A stretch of DNA of 64,000 bases. It comes from Leishmania mexicana MHOM/GT/2001/U1103. Its lineage: Eukaryota; Euglenozoa; Kinetoplastea; Trypanosomatida; Trypanosomatidae. Position 1 is the first letter of the stretch, and every line of letters begins with the position of its first letter. The stretch lies in assembly GCF_000234665.1 (NCBI RefSeq), contig NC_018323.1, forward strand, positions 472,573-536,572, written 5' to 3'. The notes below the pieces were generated by a model. The model ran no database searches, was not told the origin of the DNA, and saw nothing but the letters and a program-made list of their open reading frames with translations. Below are positions 21,701 to 29,539 of the stretch, in pieces. Both the position numbers and the translations under genes were made by a program.

Positions 21701-23906
21701 AGAGTCTGGTGGTCGTCAACGCGGGGTTAGCCCAACCCGCAGCGGATCGCAGTGCAACGGCGCTGCCGCGAGTGCGCCTACCCGCTGGTGGGCAGCGCTG
21801 GAGGGGAACGACGAGACCCCTGTCCACGAAGCCGCCTCGATCCACGCACAGGCACCGGCTGATCATGCAGACGCTCCCGTGGCGAATCGCTCCCCGACAT
21901 CCCTGCGCCGAGAGCTCGGTGGTGCGCCGGTGAGCCTCGATCCGACACGCCTGGGTCGCGCGCCGCCGCTGCAGCACCCCCAACGGCGGCAGTGGCCCGT
22001 AGAGGACGGGGAAGACAACCACCTGCGAGCCCATTCAGCTGACGGCGAGGAAGCCCACACTCCAACCGCCGTGAGGCAGTGCGGCAGCGGTTGTGTGGGA
22101 GCGTCCCCAGAGCCGCACCAACCACCCGTCTCTCGCCTCCCACCACCACCACCGCGGCTGCGCGATGCCGGGAATGGGAGTGCCGCCGTCAACGCTGAGG
22201 CGCAGTGCCCAAAAGGCGTCCCGCCCGGACAGTCATCCGTGTCCCCGTCCTATGTGCGTGCGAGCACGGCCAGCGTCAACTCGATTTCCATCGACGGGTT
22301 CTACGACCCGCTTGCGATGCCTGCACTACCGACAACGGGCGTCAGGAGGGGGATAGCGGCAGCGTGGGGCGCCAACGAAAGGTGGGGCCACGGTGGCGGC
22401 AGCGGCACGAACGGCTCGGCCACCGCCACTGCAGACAAAACGATGGTGCTCACCGGAGAATCGGGGCACGGCGCTGACCGTGAAATTGTGCCAGAGGACG
22501 CGTTTGGGCGCGGGCTCGCTGCGGGGCCTCGGGAACTGCCAATTCCGCCTCAGATGACCGCGCGTCCGACGAACAGCCTCCGCTCGTCCGGAGCAGCAGA
22601 GCTAGCAGCCGGGGTGTTTGGTGGTCTTGTCGGGGAGGATGCCCGGGTCCGTGGTGGCAACGCACTCGCGAGGGAAATGTCCACCGTGACAGCGGCGGCC
22701 ATCGCGGCGGACCCGCTGATGGATGATCGAGTTGGGGGTGGCTTCCCGCGCGGCCCGGCAGCTGACTGGGACATCCCTGTCGATGTTCTTTTTGCGCTGA
22801 GCGGCGGCGGCGGTCAAGGGCGGGAACGATCAGAGCAGCCTGTGCGACATCGGCGGCGGCGGCACCGCGATGCCGAAGTCGGCAGTGGAAGCGCGGAAGA
22901 TGACGATGAGGGAGCTCCCATGGTGCAGCAAGGCCTCGCCGGTGTCCGTCGCCGGGCCACCACCTCTGCACGGCTCGCGAAAGAGCCAGTGCACGCGTAC
23001 AGGCGCCACCGGCACGAAACCCGCGCGAGCGACGGCGCTTTTCAGATGACCGCGCTTGGCGAGGCGTCCAGTGAGTTGGACAGTGCCGCTGCGTCGCAGC
23101 TCGCCTCGCAGAAGATCCCGCAGAGCGCAACCTTTTCGCTTCCGACCCCGTGCTCGCGATTTGCGTCCGCTGCGTCTTCGCTTGTCTCATCGGCAGCGGC
23201 GTCGTCCAGTAGTCCTTCTTCTTTGTCAGAGCCGGAGGATGGGGACGGGGACGACGACGATGTGAAAGGCGGCGGTACTGCCCATGCAGCCCGGGAGCCG
23301 TCCTGGAAGGTGAACGCGAAGGGAGCAGTACGCTGGCCGCGTCATGGTACTCGTCGCAGTGGTCGCGATGGAGTCTTCGTCACACGCCAGCAGCAGCAGC
23401 AGCAGCAAGAGCGGTGGATCCGCGAGTTGTGGGGCCGCGGAAAGCAGGACGATGAACCCTCCGTCCTGCCTGCTGCCCCATCCACTGTCTCTGCACCGGC
23501 TCATGCGCCGGCCGGTCCCTCTCAATACAGCCAGCACCAGCAGCAGACATCGCCGTCGCAGAGGCCATCTATGCTGTGCACATCAACGTCTTTCTTCTCG
23601 GCTGTTGATGCGTCGATATCGGTGCTGAGTGCCGTGAGTGCCTCTGCCAGAGCGGCGCCAATAACGAGGGAAACAGGCGGCAACGGTGCGATGAACACTG
23701 CACCACCATCGTCGCCGCTCCCAGACGAGGATAGCGCCGCCATGGCACCGCACGTTGACACTCTGACGAGCCTCAGCTCGCTCGAGGCGATCGTTCGTGG
23801 TGTTCCGGCCGTTCCAGTCCTGCACCACGCCGAGGTGGCAGGCGCGAGTACCGCCACAACAGGCTTCTTTGCTCTGGAAGACGTTGACCTGAGCGACGCT
23901 GATTGA
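18702..23906 (+). CDS. Large low-complexity protein, 1734 aa, function unknown
   Basis: The protein is not recognised. Most of it is Ser/Ala/Gly/Pro-rich and presumably disordered, with short Gln runs (about residues 75, 540 and 1560), a basic His/Arg patch near 455 (RHRRRRRRHHRV) and acidic stretches. The most ordered part is about residues 820-970. It starts with a hydrophobic block (KVHYMESAFNVVAVHGELTY) and ends in a Glu/Ala/Gln-rich helix (LRQHAEEEAAAQEERQRW). A second structured piece near 670-710 contains VEYLWQRFQAWKPCGLRLL. No membrane segment, signal peptide or catalytic motif is visible. The ATG at 18702 is the first in frame after the pyrimidine-rich leader. It could be a cytoskeletal or RNA-granule scaffold, but this is speculation. 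Confidence 0.85.
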   Translation: MNDGRSFWFSDHLRGVNLPRSELRGGGHSDSSDSSDRAAEVFYDHRSGLPQHEPTDTPTARSGDGLAHQSLRFISGNQQQQQPPTKQVSSASLTSSLDVARKGGVDSFPASTFASTTPGATLSALVGTVNEAVVTMNHAVRVPSALRGAGRRTMFDVLVDVAARQRRQEQRRAKPQESAEGTNFASKPSPTTRDAQVLDVASSAREVTYQMLFPRTVVAAAAARMSSSCPTTSPPAVGSAREPGKAHTVAAAPPPPAAAVVPPSPSGSERIHTHTSPVSHLSPPPSSPPPPERAKPDRRLRHLLPAHLRGCPAASQSADDSSQRQQLQAARNHEAKCPQTRHADYRTGASALDASDISSISSCSDGDTTKPNTRHPLAPPAVARPTVLSRLIDGDAEELVRLSHHRGGRDRGEPERPQAVAVEPKTNWALLERVLMGTAGAVASTSHAGGPKRSGDRHRRRRRRHHRVGRTTTSGSSERGTTHSRATDASTSDRDDTSSGVEDSGHNSGGVVDLRRDLNDEVPQWVRQHEAARERLAQLQQQQRQQFSWASPTFSNAHMFVTARGAAADKAQAQVAATAAASQAFFGKPRSFCPSSMAPRTPSAASYAASGLVGGGAPWSAVSGVGQGRHDTWSPLTAAATAAGVPPSLLAFGKEGKRVLRQRSSNATAVAVVEYLWQRFQAWKPCGLRLLHQLRSGFCFCEAAAPPAGSSLSRAEHGSGPDRLLVNPACNDAAGDADGPIEDISGTSSDEGTHASAVQSKAARKPRRVSNQALPQRRPRGTAGGGADATHRESAQNKDQGKAGDAAAAVAEADGSSDEGIELQMKVHYMESAFNVVAVHGELTYASEGACARLGLAYPLSPFSPCLSPRVSGRADDAETTPAAAAQQRRWTFLVPEPALTQVPVRLQEHLYLAQPYTVLHEMQTVLSSYNFTTDALLRQHAEEEAAAQEERQRWRALDASNVAGVATQKTNASSTTAAVAGRAAANDVLEGHMLDRGDGESGGRQRGVSPTRSGSQCNGAAASAPTRWWAALEGNDETPVHEAASIHAQAPADHADAPVANRSPTSLRRELGGAPVSLDPTRLGRAPPLQHPQRRQWPVEDGEDNHLRAHSADGEEAHTPTAVRQCGSGCVGASPEPHQPPVSRLPPPPPRLRDAGNGSAAVNAEAQCPKGVPPGQSSVSPSYVRASTASVNSISIDGFYDPLAMPALPTTGVRRGIAAAWGANERWGHGGGSGTNGSATATADKTMVLTGESGHGADREIVPEDAFGRGLAAGPRELPIPPQMTARPTNSLRSSGAAELAAGVFGGLVGEDARVRGGNALAREMSTVTAAAIAADPLMDDRVGGGFPRGPAADWDIPVDVLFALSGGGGQGRERSEQPVRHRRRRHRDAEVGSGSAEDDDEGAPMVQQGLAGVRRRATTSARLAKEPVHAYRRHRHETRASDGAFQMTALGEASSELDSAAASQLASQKIPQSATFSLPTPCSRFASAASSLVSSAAASSSSPSSLSEPEDGDGDDDDVKGGGTAHAAREPSWKVNAKGAVRWPRHGTRRSGRDGVFVTRQQQQQQQERWIRELWGRGKQDDEPSVLPAAPSTVSAPAHAPAGPSQYSQHQQQTSPSQRPSMLCTSTSFFSAVDASISVLSAVSASARAAPITRETGGNGAMNTAPPSSPLPDEDSAAMAPHVDTLTSLSSLEAIVRGVPAVPVLHHAEVAGASTATTGFFALEDVDLSDAD

Positions 23907-24884
23907 CAGCGTTGCAGGAAAGAGAGGCGCACATGCAGATATATACATGCAGAGAAACCTCCCGACATCCGCGTGCGCGCGTGAGAGAGAGGGGGACGAG
24001 GATGTGTGTACGTGTCTACCCCTCTCCCTTCCTCTCTCTCTCTGCCTCGGCGCATCCAGCGGGCGGCGCACCTCTCAGTCGCCCCTTTGCCCTTCCGTCT
24101 GCTGCTCTTCTCTTCACGTACATGTGTGTGTGTGTGTGTGTATTGGGCCTGGGGGCCCTCCCTACCCACCCCTCTTGCTGCGGCCACGCGCACACAAGCG
24201 CAGCCACCGAAGAAGGGCGGGAAAAATCGTAGAGCACAAGAAGGACGGGGAGGGGGAGGGGAGGTAGCTCAGACCGCGCTGCGCAGAGATGTGCGAGAGG
24301 GCCGTGCTGTCGGTGTGCAGGTCCCACACGCACGCCTCGATCTCTCTCCGCCAGAAAAGCGGCATGCCTGCTCACGCGGCGCATGGGAGTGGTCAGCTGC
24401 ATATGGAGCACCGCGTCGGCGTCCCTTTTTCGTTGACACCCCCTCCCCCTCTCGCACTCTCTTCTCGTTGAGCTCAGCGAGTCCGAGGGCGACTGGGAAG
24501 AACACAAAAGGTCAATGATGCGGCTCCCCGCTACTAGCCGCGGAAACCGACTCGCTCATGCGTGCACGTTGATGTCGAATGAGCGGCACACATCAGCAAC
24601 AACAACGGTCACCTGCGCACCGGCACGTCTCCCCTCCCACCCACCCCGCTTTTTCCCCCTCGAACTTCGCACCTTCTCTCTTCGCCCGTCGTTTCTATCT
24701 TCCTCACCACTGTGTGGGCTCAAACATCTGCCCACGAATCATCCCGGACATTGAAGCTGCGCAGCACACTCGCTCTCTCGCTTTCTTGTCGGCCATATCA
24801 CGCTCGTGTGCCCGTTCGCGTGCTCGGGGGCGCTCTCCTTTTTGTATTCACATCCGCCGACACCACACAAGTAGCACACGCGCC
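23907..24884. other. Intergenic spacer before COX19
   Basis: Holds a TG run (24121-24140), a purine-rich block near 24210-24290 and a strong pyrimidine region at 24630-24712. No gene-like frame is present. It presumably comprises the 3' UTR of the preceding gene and the COX19 5' UTR. Confidence 0.6.
24830..24874 (+). promoter_or_regulatory. Candidate trans-splice acceptor for COX19
   Basis: A CTCCTTTTTGTATTC tract is followed by CAAG and GTAG, with AGs at 24870-24871 and 24873-24874. This is 11-14 nt before the ATG at 24885. A longer pyrimidine region at 24630-24712 could serve an earlier acceptor near 24750. Confidence 0.45.
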
Positions 24885-25277
24885 ATGGCGAACGGTGTGA
24901 CGGCCAACAGCATGCGAGTGACGGCGAAGCCGCCAGACCTCGGCGCCTTCCCACTCGATCACTACCGTGAGTGCAAGAGCGAGATTGAGAAGTACTACAT
25001 TTGCTTGAAGGAGAACAACTACATGACGCCCATGTGCCGCGATCCGGTTCGCGAGTACCTCGAGTGCCGCATGGACCGTGGGCTCATGAAGAAGACCGAT
25101 GTGAAGAGCTTCGGCATTCCGGAGACGGAGTTTGTGCCAACGAAGCAGCACCGAATCGACTTGAAGGAGCAGTGGTTGCGACAGAAAATGAACCAGATAG
25201 GCGTGGTCGGGGTGGAGAACTACATCCGTGATGATCTGGATACGCCGGACGGGTATGAGAAGGAGAAGGGGGCCTGA
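24885..25277 (+). CDS. COX19: COX19-like twin CX9C protein
   Basis: The 130-aa product matches the COX19 family of small CHCH proteins. These reside in the mitochondrial intermembrane space and cytosol and help deliver copper during cytochrome c oxidase assembly. The diagnostic features are the GAFPLDHYREC segment and two CX9C motifs: C30-x9-C40 and C51-x9-C61. These would form two disulfides through the Mia40/Erv1 import route or its trypanosomatid equivalent. A basic C-terminal tail (about residues 65-130) makes it longer than the roughly 100-residue yeast protein, a modest extension. There is no cleavable presequence, as expected for CX9C proteins. The ATG at 24885 lies just after two good AG acceptors, and longer upstream readings run through spacer sequence. 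Family assignment is firm; function in this organism is inferred. Confidence 0.93.
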   Translation: MANGVTANSMRVTAKPPDLGAFPLDHYRECKSEIEKYYICLKENNYMTPMCRDPVREYLECRMDRGLMKKTDVKSFGIPETEFVPTKQHRIDLKEQWLRQKMNQIGVVGVENYIRDDLDTPDGYEKEKGA

Positions 25278-25789
25278 GTAGATCACCCCCCCCCCTCCAC
25301 CCACCCACACACACCCACACACACACATACACACTCCAGGCCGAGCAAGAGAGGTGGCCAGAGGGGTTCGCAGGAGGGGCACACGTACACGTAGGTACGG
25401 CTACTTGGAGCAGATGTGGACGCCACGAGAAGCAACGCGCTGGTGTTTTCTTCTTGCCTGCTTTCGTATCTTCGCTCCCCCCTCCCCCTCCCCCTCCCCC
25501 TGACCCTCCTCACCGACGGCCGGTGCTTGGTTGGCTGCCGTCCATTTTGCCTTTTTCGTTTCTCGCTGTTACTGCCCTCGTGCCTCGTTCGCCGGAGCTG
25601 CGGGTGGGTGTCGCCCCGGCGTTGTCTGTCTGGGTGGACCGTGTGGATGTGGTTGTCTCGTTTCCACTCGTGGCCGTGTGGTAGCCTCGTGACAACATGG
25701 GGGGGAGGGAGGGGGGGGGGGCGCCTCTCCGTGCGTGCTCTATCAGGAGCCAGTGCCCACCCGCCTACCCACACCCCCACAACCCTGTG

Positions 25790-25977
25790 TGCAGGAAAGC
25801 CAAGCAGCACCCCTATTCCCATCCCCTGCCAAAGGCGGCGACCTGCAAAGCGGAGGAGGGGGGAGGGTAGTGTTGGGTGCAGGGGCCGTGCTCAGGCCAC
25901 TGAGTCGGCGCCTTGCCGTAAACGCGTGTGTCTCCCCTGCTGCCTCGCGTTGCAGGGCCGAGAGAGCGCGTGGACGC
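25790..25977 (+). repeat. 188-bp direct repeat, copy 1, upstream of ARP2
   Basis: This stretch recurs at 28141-28328 with no gaps and one mismatch (A at 25793 against G at 28144), a constant offset of 2351 bp. It starts 513 nt after the COX19 stop and ends 537 nt before the ARP2 start. It contains a purine run (GGAGGAGGGGGGAGGG) and ends near a pyrimidine stretch followed by TTGCAG. It might be part of a SIDER-type degenerate retroposon, a family common in Leishmania 3' UTRs, but I cannot confirm this by eye. Confidence 0.95.
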
Positions 25978-26033
25978 ATGCGCATGCGGGGGTGCATGGG
26001 CGCACTGCCACCTGATCTTCTGGCTTTGCGCGT

Positions 26034-26095
26034 GTCCGTCTTCCTCCCCTCTCTCTCTGACGCAACGCGTTCTCTGTCGATTGCGGTCTGTTCAG
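26034..26095 (+). promoter_or_regulatory. Candidate trans-splice acceptor for ARP2
   Basis: A CTTCCTCCCCTCTCTCTCT tract and a second T-rich stretch end in GTTCAG, with AG at 26094-26095. This predicts a 5' UTR of about 418 nt. A site nearer the ATG cannot be excluded. Confidence 0.4.
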
Positions 26096-26513
26096 CTTCG
26101 TCACACATATCACGTCACACGTGTTAACTCAGCAAAGGTCGGCGAACAAAGAAAAGGGGTGCCGATGTTCACGGCGTCTGCGCACTGTTCGTCGAGGCGG
26201 ACCACATGCTTTGGTGCACGGAAGCTGCGTCTCGTGCAGGCATACCTCCCCCCCCCAAAGACGCCTCAAGAGAACCTTTTTTCGCTCTCTGGAGGAGGGG
26301 GTGCAAAACTCCCCCGAAAGGGGAGGGAGAGGCTTCTCGTCATTCAACAATCTATATCCCGTTTCGTGCAGTGGCCATCCACACCCCAGGCCACGCGCAC
26401 GCGCAGCTGAGAGAACGAGCTGACGCTGCGACTGCCCAAGAGGGCACAGTGAGCCCCATTGTTGTCCGACGACATGGGCTGTGCTTGAAGGGAAATAACG
26501 AGAGAGAGAGAGA

Positions 26514-27956
26514 ATGCCAGTAGCTGCTTCGACGGCAGTCACACCGGTGGTTCTGGATAATGGTACGGGCAACGTCAGATGCGGCTGTGCCGGCGTCTCT
26601 CCGTTGCCGCTGCTCCTCTGTCCCACCGTCCTGGGCCGACCGACGATGCAAGCCGCCGCCCTACTCTCACCCATCGCACACCCGCCTGCGACCTCGCTAT
26701 CATCATCTCACCTCTCGAAACCCTCGCTGTGCGCTCCAGTGTTCAAGGGACTGACGGCGTTGCGTGGCCGGGAAGACATGCATCCCCATCGAGCACAGCT
26801 TCTTGAAAAGAAAGCTCTGTGCGGGGACGACCTTGCGGCAACGGGGGCGCTCGGCGCGGTGGAGCTGACGTATCCGATGCGCAACGGCGTGATTCACAAC
26901 ATGGACGCCATGCAGGAGATCTGGGACTACGCCTTGTGCGAGCGTCTGCCGGCGCTGGCGGGGCCATCAGGTCGGGGCACAGCCCGATGGCGGTACGAAG
27001 ACGGTCTCGCCTGGCTGCAGGACAGGCCCTTGCAGTTGAGCGAGCCGCCGAATATGTCGCTTCGAAAGCGATGTGATCTTCTTGAGCTGTTCTTTGAAAA
27101 ATACGGCCTTTCAGCGATCCAGACGGTGCAGCAGGGAATCCTGTCGCTCTTCGCGAACGGCACCGAGCGCGGCGTCGTTGTCGAGTGCGGCGAGGGGCTG
27201 TCCCACTGCACGCCGGTATTCGACGGATTCGTGCTGGCGGCTGCACAACGCCTCGTCGACGTGGCTGGTCGCGCGGTAACCGAGCGCCTTGGGCAGGTCC
27301 TGGGGGATCAGCAGCCGCATCGACGGTACCAGCGTCGTCTGCCAACAGGGTCTGGTAGAGGCGCACCGTCGTATGCGCCTTGGCTCCTCAATGACATCAA
27401 CACACTCCGGCAGATTAAGGAGCGCTGCTGCTATGTAGCAAGCCGGAAGAACGGCCTGGAGAATCGGCTGACGCGTGAGACGAGCGCTCTGCACTGCAAT
27501 TGGGTGCTTCCGGACGGTACCTCCTGCCGCCTGGGGCCAGAGCGGTTCGCCGCCCCAGAGGTACTCTTCAACCCGCAAGAGATCGACCACGAGTGCGACG
27601 GCATTGCCACGGCGCTGTGGAAGTCGATCGAGGCCACCGACATCGACGTGCGTGCTGCCCTCTATGAGAACATCATCATCTCGGGAGGGTCCACCTTGCT
27701 GCCAGGCTTTGGGGCACGGCTGCAGCGGGAGATGAAGTCCTTTTACTTGACGGAAAAGCTAAACGGCGACCTGGCACGCATGGCTCGGTGCCCGATCCGG
27801 GTGAAGGAGCCGCAACGGCGGCAACACATGGTATACATGGGCGGTGCCATCCTTGCAGAGCTATCGCAGGATCAGCCAGAGAGGTGGCTGTTGAGGAGCG
27901 CCTACGAGGAAGGCGGCACCTCTGCGATCATCGCTCGCCACCATGCAACAGACTGA
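26514..27956 (+). CDS. ARP2: Actin-related protein 2, divergent
   Basis: ARP2 is one of the two actin-like subunits of the ARP2/3 complex, which nucleates branched actin filaments. The 480-aa product has the actin fold signatures in order: phosphate-1 loop LDNGTG at 14-19, a phosphate-2 loop reading ECGEG at 224-228, and the adenosine-binding IIISGGSTLLPG near 380-395. The C-terminal blocks FYLTEKLNGDLARM, IRVKEPQRRQHMVYMGGAIL and the closing YEEGGTSAI follow ARP2 rather than conventional actin, ARP1 or ARP3. Inserts near residues 60-105, 150-185 and 275-290 explain the length (about 390 in most eukaryotes). In actins the phosphate-2 loop normally reads DSGDG, so both Asp positions are Glu here. 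The ATG at 26514 is the first in frame. Two near-identical 188-bp repeats flank the gene. ARP2 identity is good; retained ATPase activity is uncertain. Confidence 0.88.
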   Translation: MPVAASTAVTPVVLDNGTGNVRCGCAGVSPLPLLLCPTVLGRPTMQAAALLSPIAHPPATSLSSSHLSKPSLCAPVFKGLTALRGREDMHPHRAQLLEKKALCGDDLAATGALGAVELTYPMRNGVIHNMDAMQEIWDYALCERLPALAGPSGRGTARWRYEDGLAWLQDRPLQLSEPPNMSLRKRCDLLELFFEKYGLSAIQTVQQGILSLFANGTERGVVVECGEGLSHCTPVFDGFVLAAAQRLVDVAGRAVTERLGQVLGDQQPHRRYQRRLPTGSGRGAPSYAPWLLNDINTLRQIKERCCYVASRKNGLENRLTRETSALHCNWVLPDGTSCRLGPERFAAPEVLFNPQEIDHECDGIATALWKSIEATDIDVRAALYENIIISGGSTLLPGFGARLQREMKSFYLTEKLNGDLARMARCPIRVKEPQRRQHMVYMGGAILAELSQDQPERWLLRSAYEEGGTSAIIARHHATD

Positions 27957-28140
27957 TCGAGCGTCGACTTGTGTGCTCGTTGTTGCCGCGCCGGTGGTGT
28001 GTTGTCCGTCGGGTTGTTGGCCAACGACGCTGCAGTGAAGAGCGGCAGCACGTGCATCGCTCTTTGTTGTTGACTTGTTCGTGTTCTTGGATGACCGGAG
28101 GATACCCTCACCCTCATGTCTCATGGCTCAGTACCCGTTC

Positions 28141-28328
28141 TGCGGGAAAGCCAAGCAGCACCCCTATTCCCATCCCCTGCCAAAGGCGGCGACCTGCAAA
28201 GCGGAGGAGGGGGGAGGGTAGTGTTGGGTGCAGGGGCCGTGCTCAGGCCACTGAGTCGGCGCCTTGCCGTAAACGCGTGTGTCTCCCCTGCTGCCTCGCG
28301 TTGCAGGGCCGAGAGAGCGCGTGGACGC
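28141..28328 (+). repeat. 188-bp direct repeat, copy 2, downstream of ARP2
   Basis: Matches 25790-25977 over the full length except one base, in the same orientation. The identity stops sharply at both ends. The copy sits in the probable ARP2 3' UTR, while copy 1 sits in the COX19 3' or ARP2 5' region. Confidence 0.95.
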
Positions 28329-28689
28329 GCGCTGTCGTGAAACCTTTTTGTCGGCGTATTTCCTGCTGAGGTGTGCCTCTCCTTTCTGTCCATCGCGCGT
28401 TGCGCCGCCTATCCCTTCTGGCACGCTCGCGCCCTTTTCTTCTGTGCTGCGCGGCACCGCTCCGCCGCAGCATCCACAGCAGACATTACAGAACAAGCGT
28501 GTAAAGGACGAGACACAGTCACGTTGGTCAACGCAGCCGCTGTAACGGTGGCCCCGCACCCCACCCCTCCACGCATGGGGTGTGCGTGGGACATGTGCGG
28601 GGAAGACTCGCTTCTCTCTTATCCTGTATCTCCGGCGTGTCAGTGATGTACCGATGCGGTCGAAGCTCCCTCCTCGTCAACCTCGCGCC

Positions 28690-28861
28690 GCTATCCCATC
28701 TTCCTTCTCGGTCACACTCCACCCACCTCAACCTCTCGCGCGGTCTGTCCTCGTTCGGTTTTTTGCCTGTTGCTCATATATATATATGCATATATGCATA
28801 TACACGTATGCTTTCCCTCCTCGTGCGTCTCGTCGCACGGACGACGATGGCGCGCGCACAG
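28690..28861 (+). promoter_or_regulatory. Candidate trans-splice acceptor for FCF1
   Basis: A long C/T-rich region (28690-28773) and an AT island lead to GCACAG, with AG at 28860-28861. Splicing here removes the in-frame ATGs at 28808 and 28847. The ATG at 28910, the conserved start, then becomes the first one in the mRNA. An earlier AG is at 28642-28643. Confidence 0.45.
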
Positions 28862-28874
28862 AGCGATCGAAACA

Positions 28875-28900
28875 CACCACCACCACCACCACCACCACCA
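28875..28900 (+). repeat. CAC trinucleotide microsatellite in the FCF1 leader
   Basis: About eight CAC/ACC units lie directly before the FCF1 start codon. If an upstream ATG were used they would encode a proline run, which FCF1 proteins do not normally have. Confidence 0.85.
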
Positions 28901-28909
28901 GCAGCAACG

Positions 28910-29539
28910 ATGGGCAAAATAACGAAGCAAGCGAATCATGCCATCAAGAAGATCCTCATGAAGGAAAAGTCGCTCGCCACGAAGAAGAAACGCGAGGCGG
29001 AGAGCTACCACGAAACCCCCGAGTCCAACACCACCAAGCAGGCGACCAAGGACTACGCGGCTGTGCTCTTCCGCAAGGCGCTGGTGACGCAGGCGGCCCC
29101 GGCGCGCACGGCACACTTTCTCTCCTACAACACCGCCCTCGGCCCGCCGTACCGCATCTGGCTCGACACGAACTTTATTAACTTTTCCATGCAGAACAAG
29201 ATAGACATTGTGCAGGGCTTGATGGACTGCCTCCTAGCCAAGGTCATCCCCTGCGTCTGTGACTGCGTCTTTGCAGAGCTGGAGAAGCTAGGCAAGAAGT
29301 TCCGCATCGCGCTGAAGCTGGCGCGGGACAAGCGGTTTGAACGTCTGACGTGTGACAGCAAGTACGCGGATGACTGCGTGGTGCGCACCGTGACGCAGCA
29401 CCCCATCTACATTGTAGCGACGTGCGATCAGGAGCTCAAGCGGCGTCTGCGAAAGGTGCCTGGGGTGCCGATCATGTATATTGCGAAGCACCGCTACACC
29501 ATTGAGCGTCTACCGGAGGCGTACGGCGCCCCAGAGTAG
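28910..29539 (+). CDS. FCF1: rRNA-processing PIN nuclease Fcf1/Utp24
   Basis: Fcf1 (Utp24) is a nucleolar PIN-domain endonuclease of the small-subunit processome, needed for cleavages that free 18S rRNA. The 209-aa product has the usual length and the basic N-terminus (MGKITKQANHAIKKIL). The PIN core includes LDTNFINFSMQNKIDIVQG and FAELEKLGKKFRIALKLARD, and it ends in KVPGVPIMYIAKHRYTIERL. The expected acidic metal-binding residues are present: D86, E123, D154/D155 and D173, so it is probably catalytically active. Start chosen at 28910 because MGK is the conserved beginning and the preceding AG at 28860 removes upstream in-frame ATGs. A 21- or 34-residue extension would be needed for those ATGs and would be proline-rich. 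Identification is confident. Confidence 0.95.
   Translation: MGKITKQANHAIKKILMKEKSLATKKKREAESYHETPESNTTKQATKDYAAVLFRKALVTQAAPARTAHFLSYNTALGPPYRIWLDTNFINFSMQNKIDIVQGLMDCLLAKVIPCVCDCVFAELEKLGKKFRIALKLARDKRFERLTCDSKYADDCVVRTVTQHPIYIVATCDQELKRRLRKVPGVPIMYIAKHRYTIERLPEAYGAPE

Larger units (their letters stand above)
25278..26513. other. Intergenic spacer between COX19 and ARP2
   Basis: Begins with C-runs and a CA microsatellite (about 25301-25335), then a C/T-rich block, and contains the first copy of a 188-bp direct repeat (25790-25977). A splice acceptor candidate for ARP2 lies at 26094-26095. No additional gene is seen; open frames here are of spacer composition. Confidence 0.6.
27957..28909. 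other. Intergenic spacer between ARP2 and FCF1
   Basis: Contains the second copy of the 188-bp direct repeat (28141-28328), beginning 185 nt after the ARP2 stop, followed by pyrimidine blocks and a TATATA/TGCATA island near 28775-28803. No other gene is supported. Confidence 0.6.

Noticed and set aside
28580..28909. N-terminal extension of FCF1 from upstream in-frame ATGs
   Set aside because: It would add a Pro run from the CAC repeat. The AG at 28860-28861 would remove those ATGs from the mRNA, and Fcf1 proteins begin with the MGK segment at 28910.
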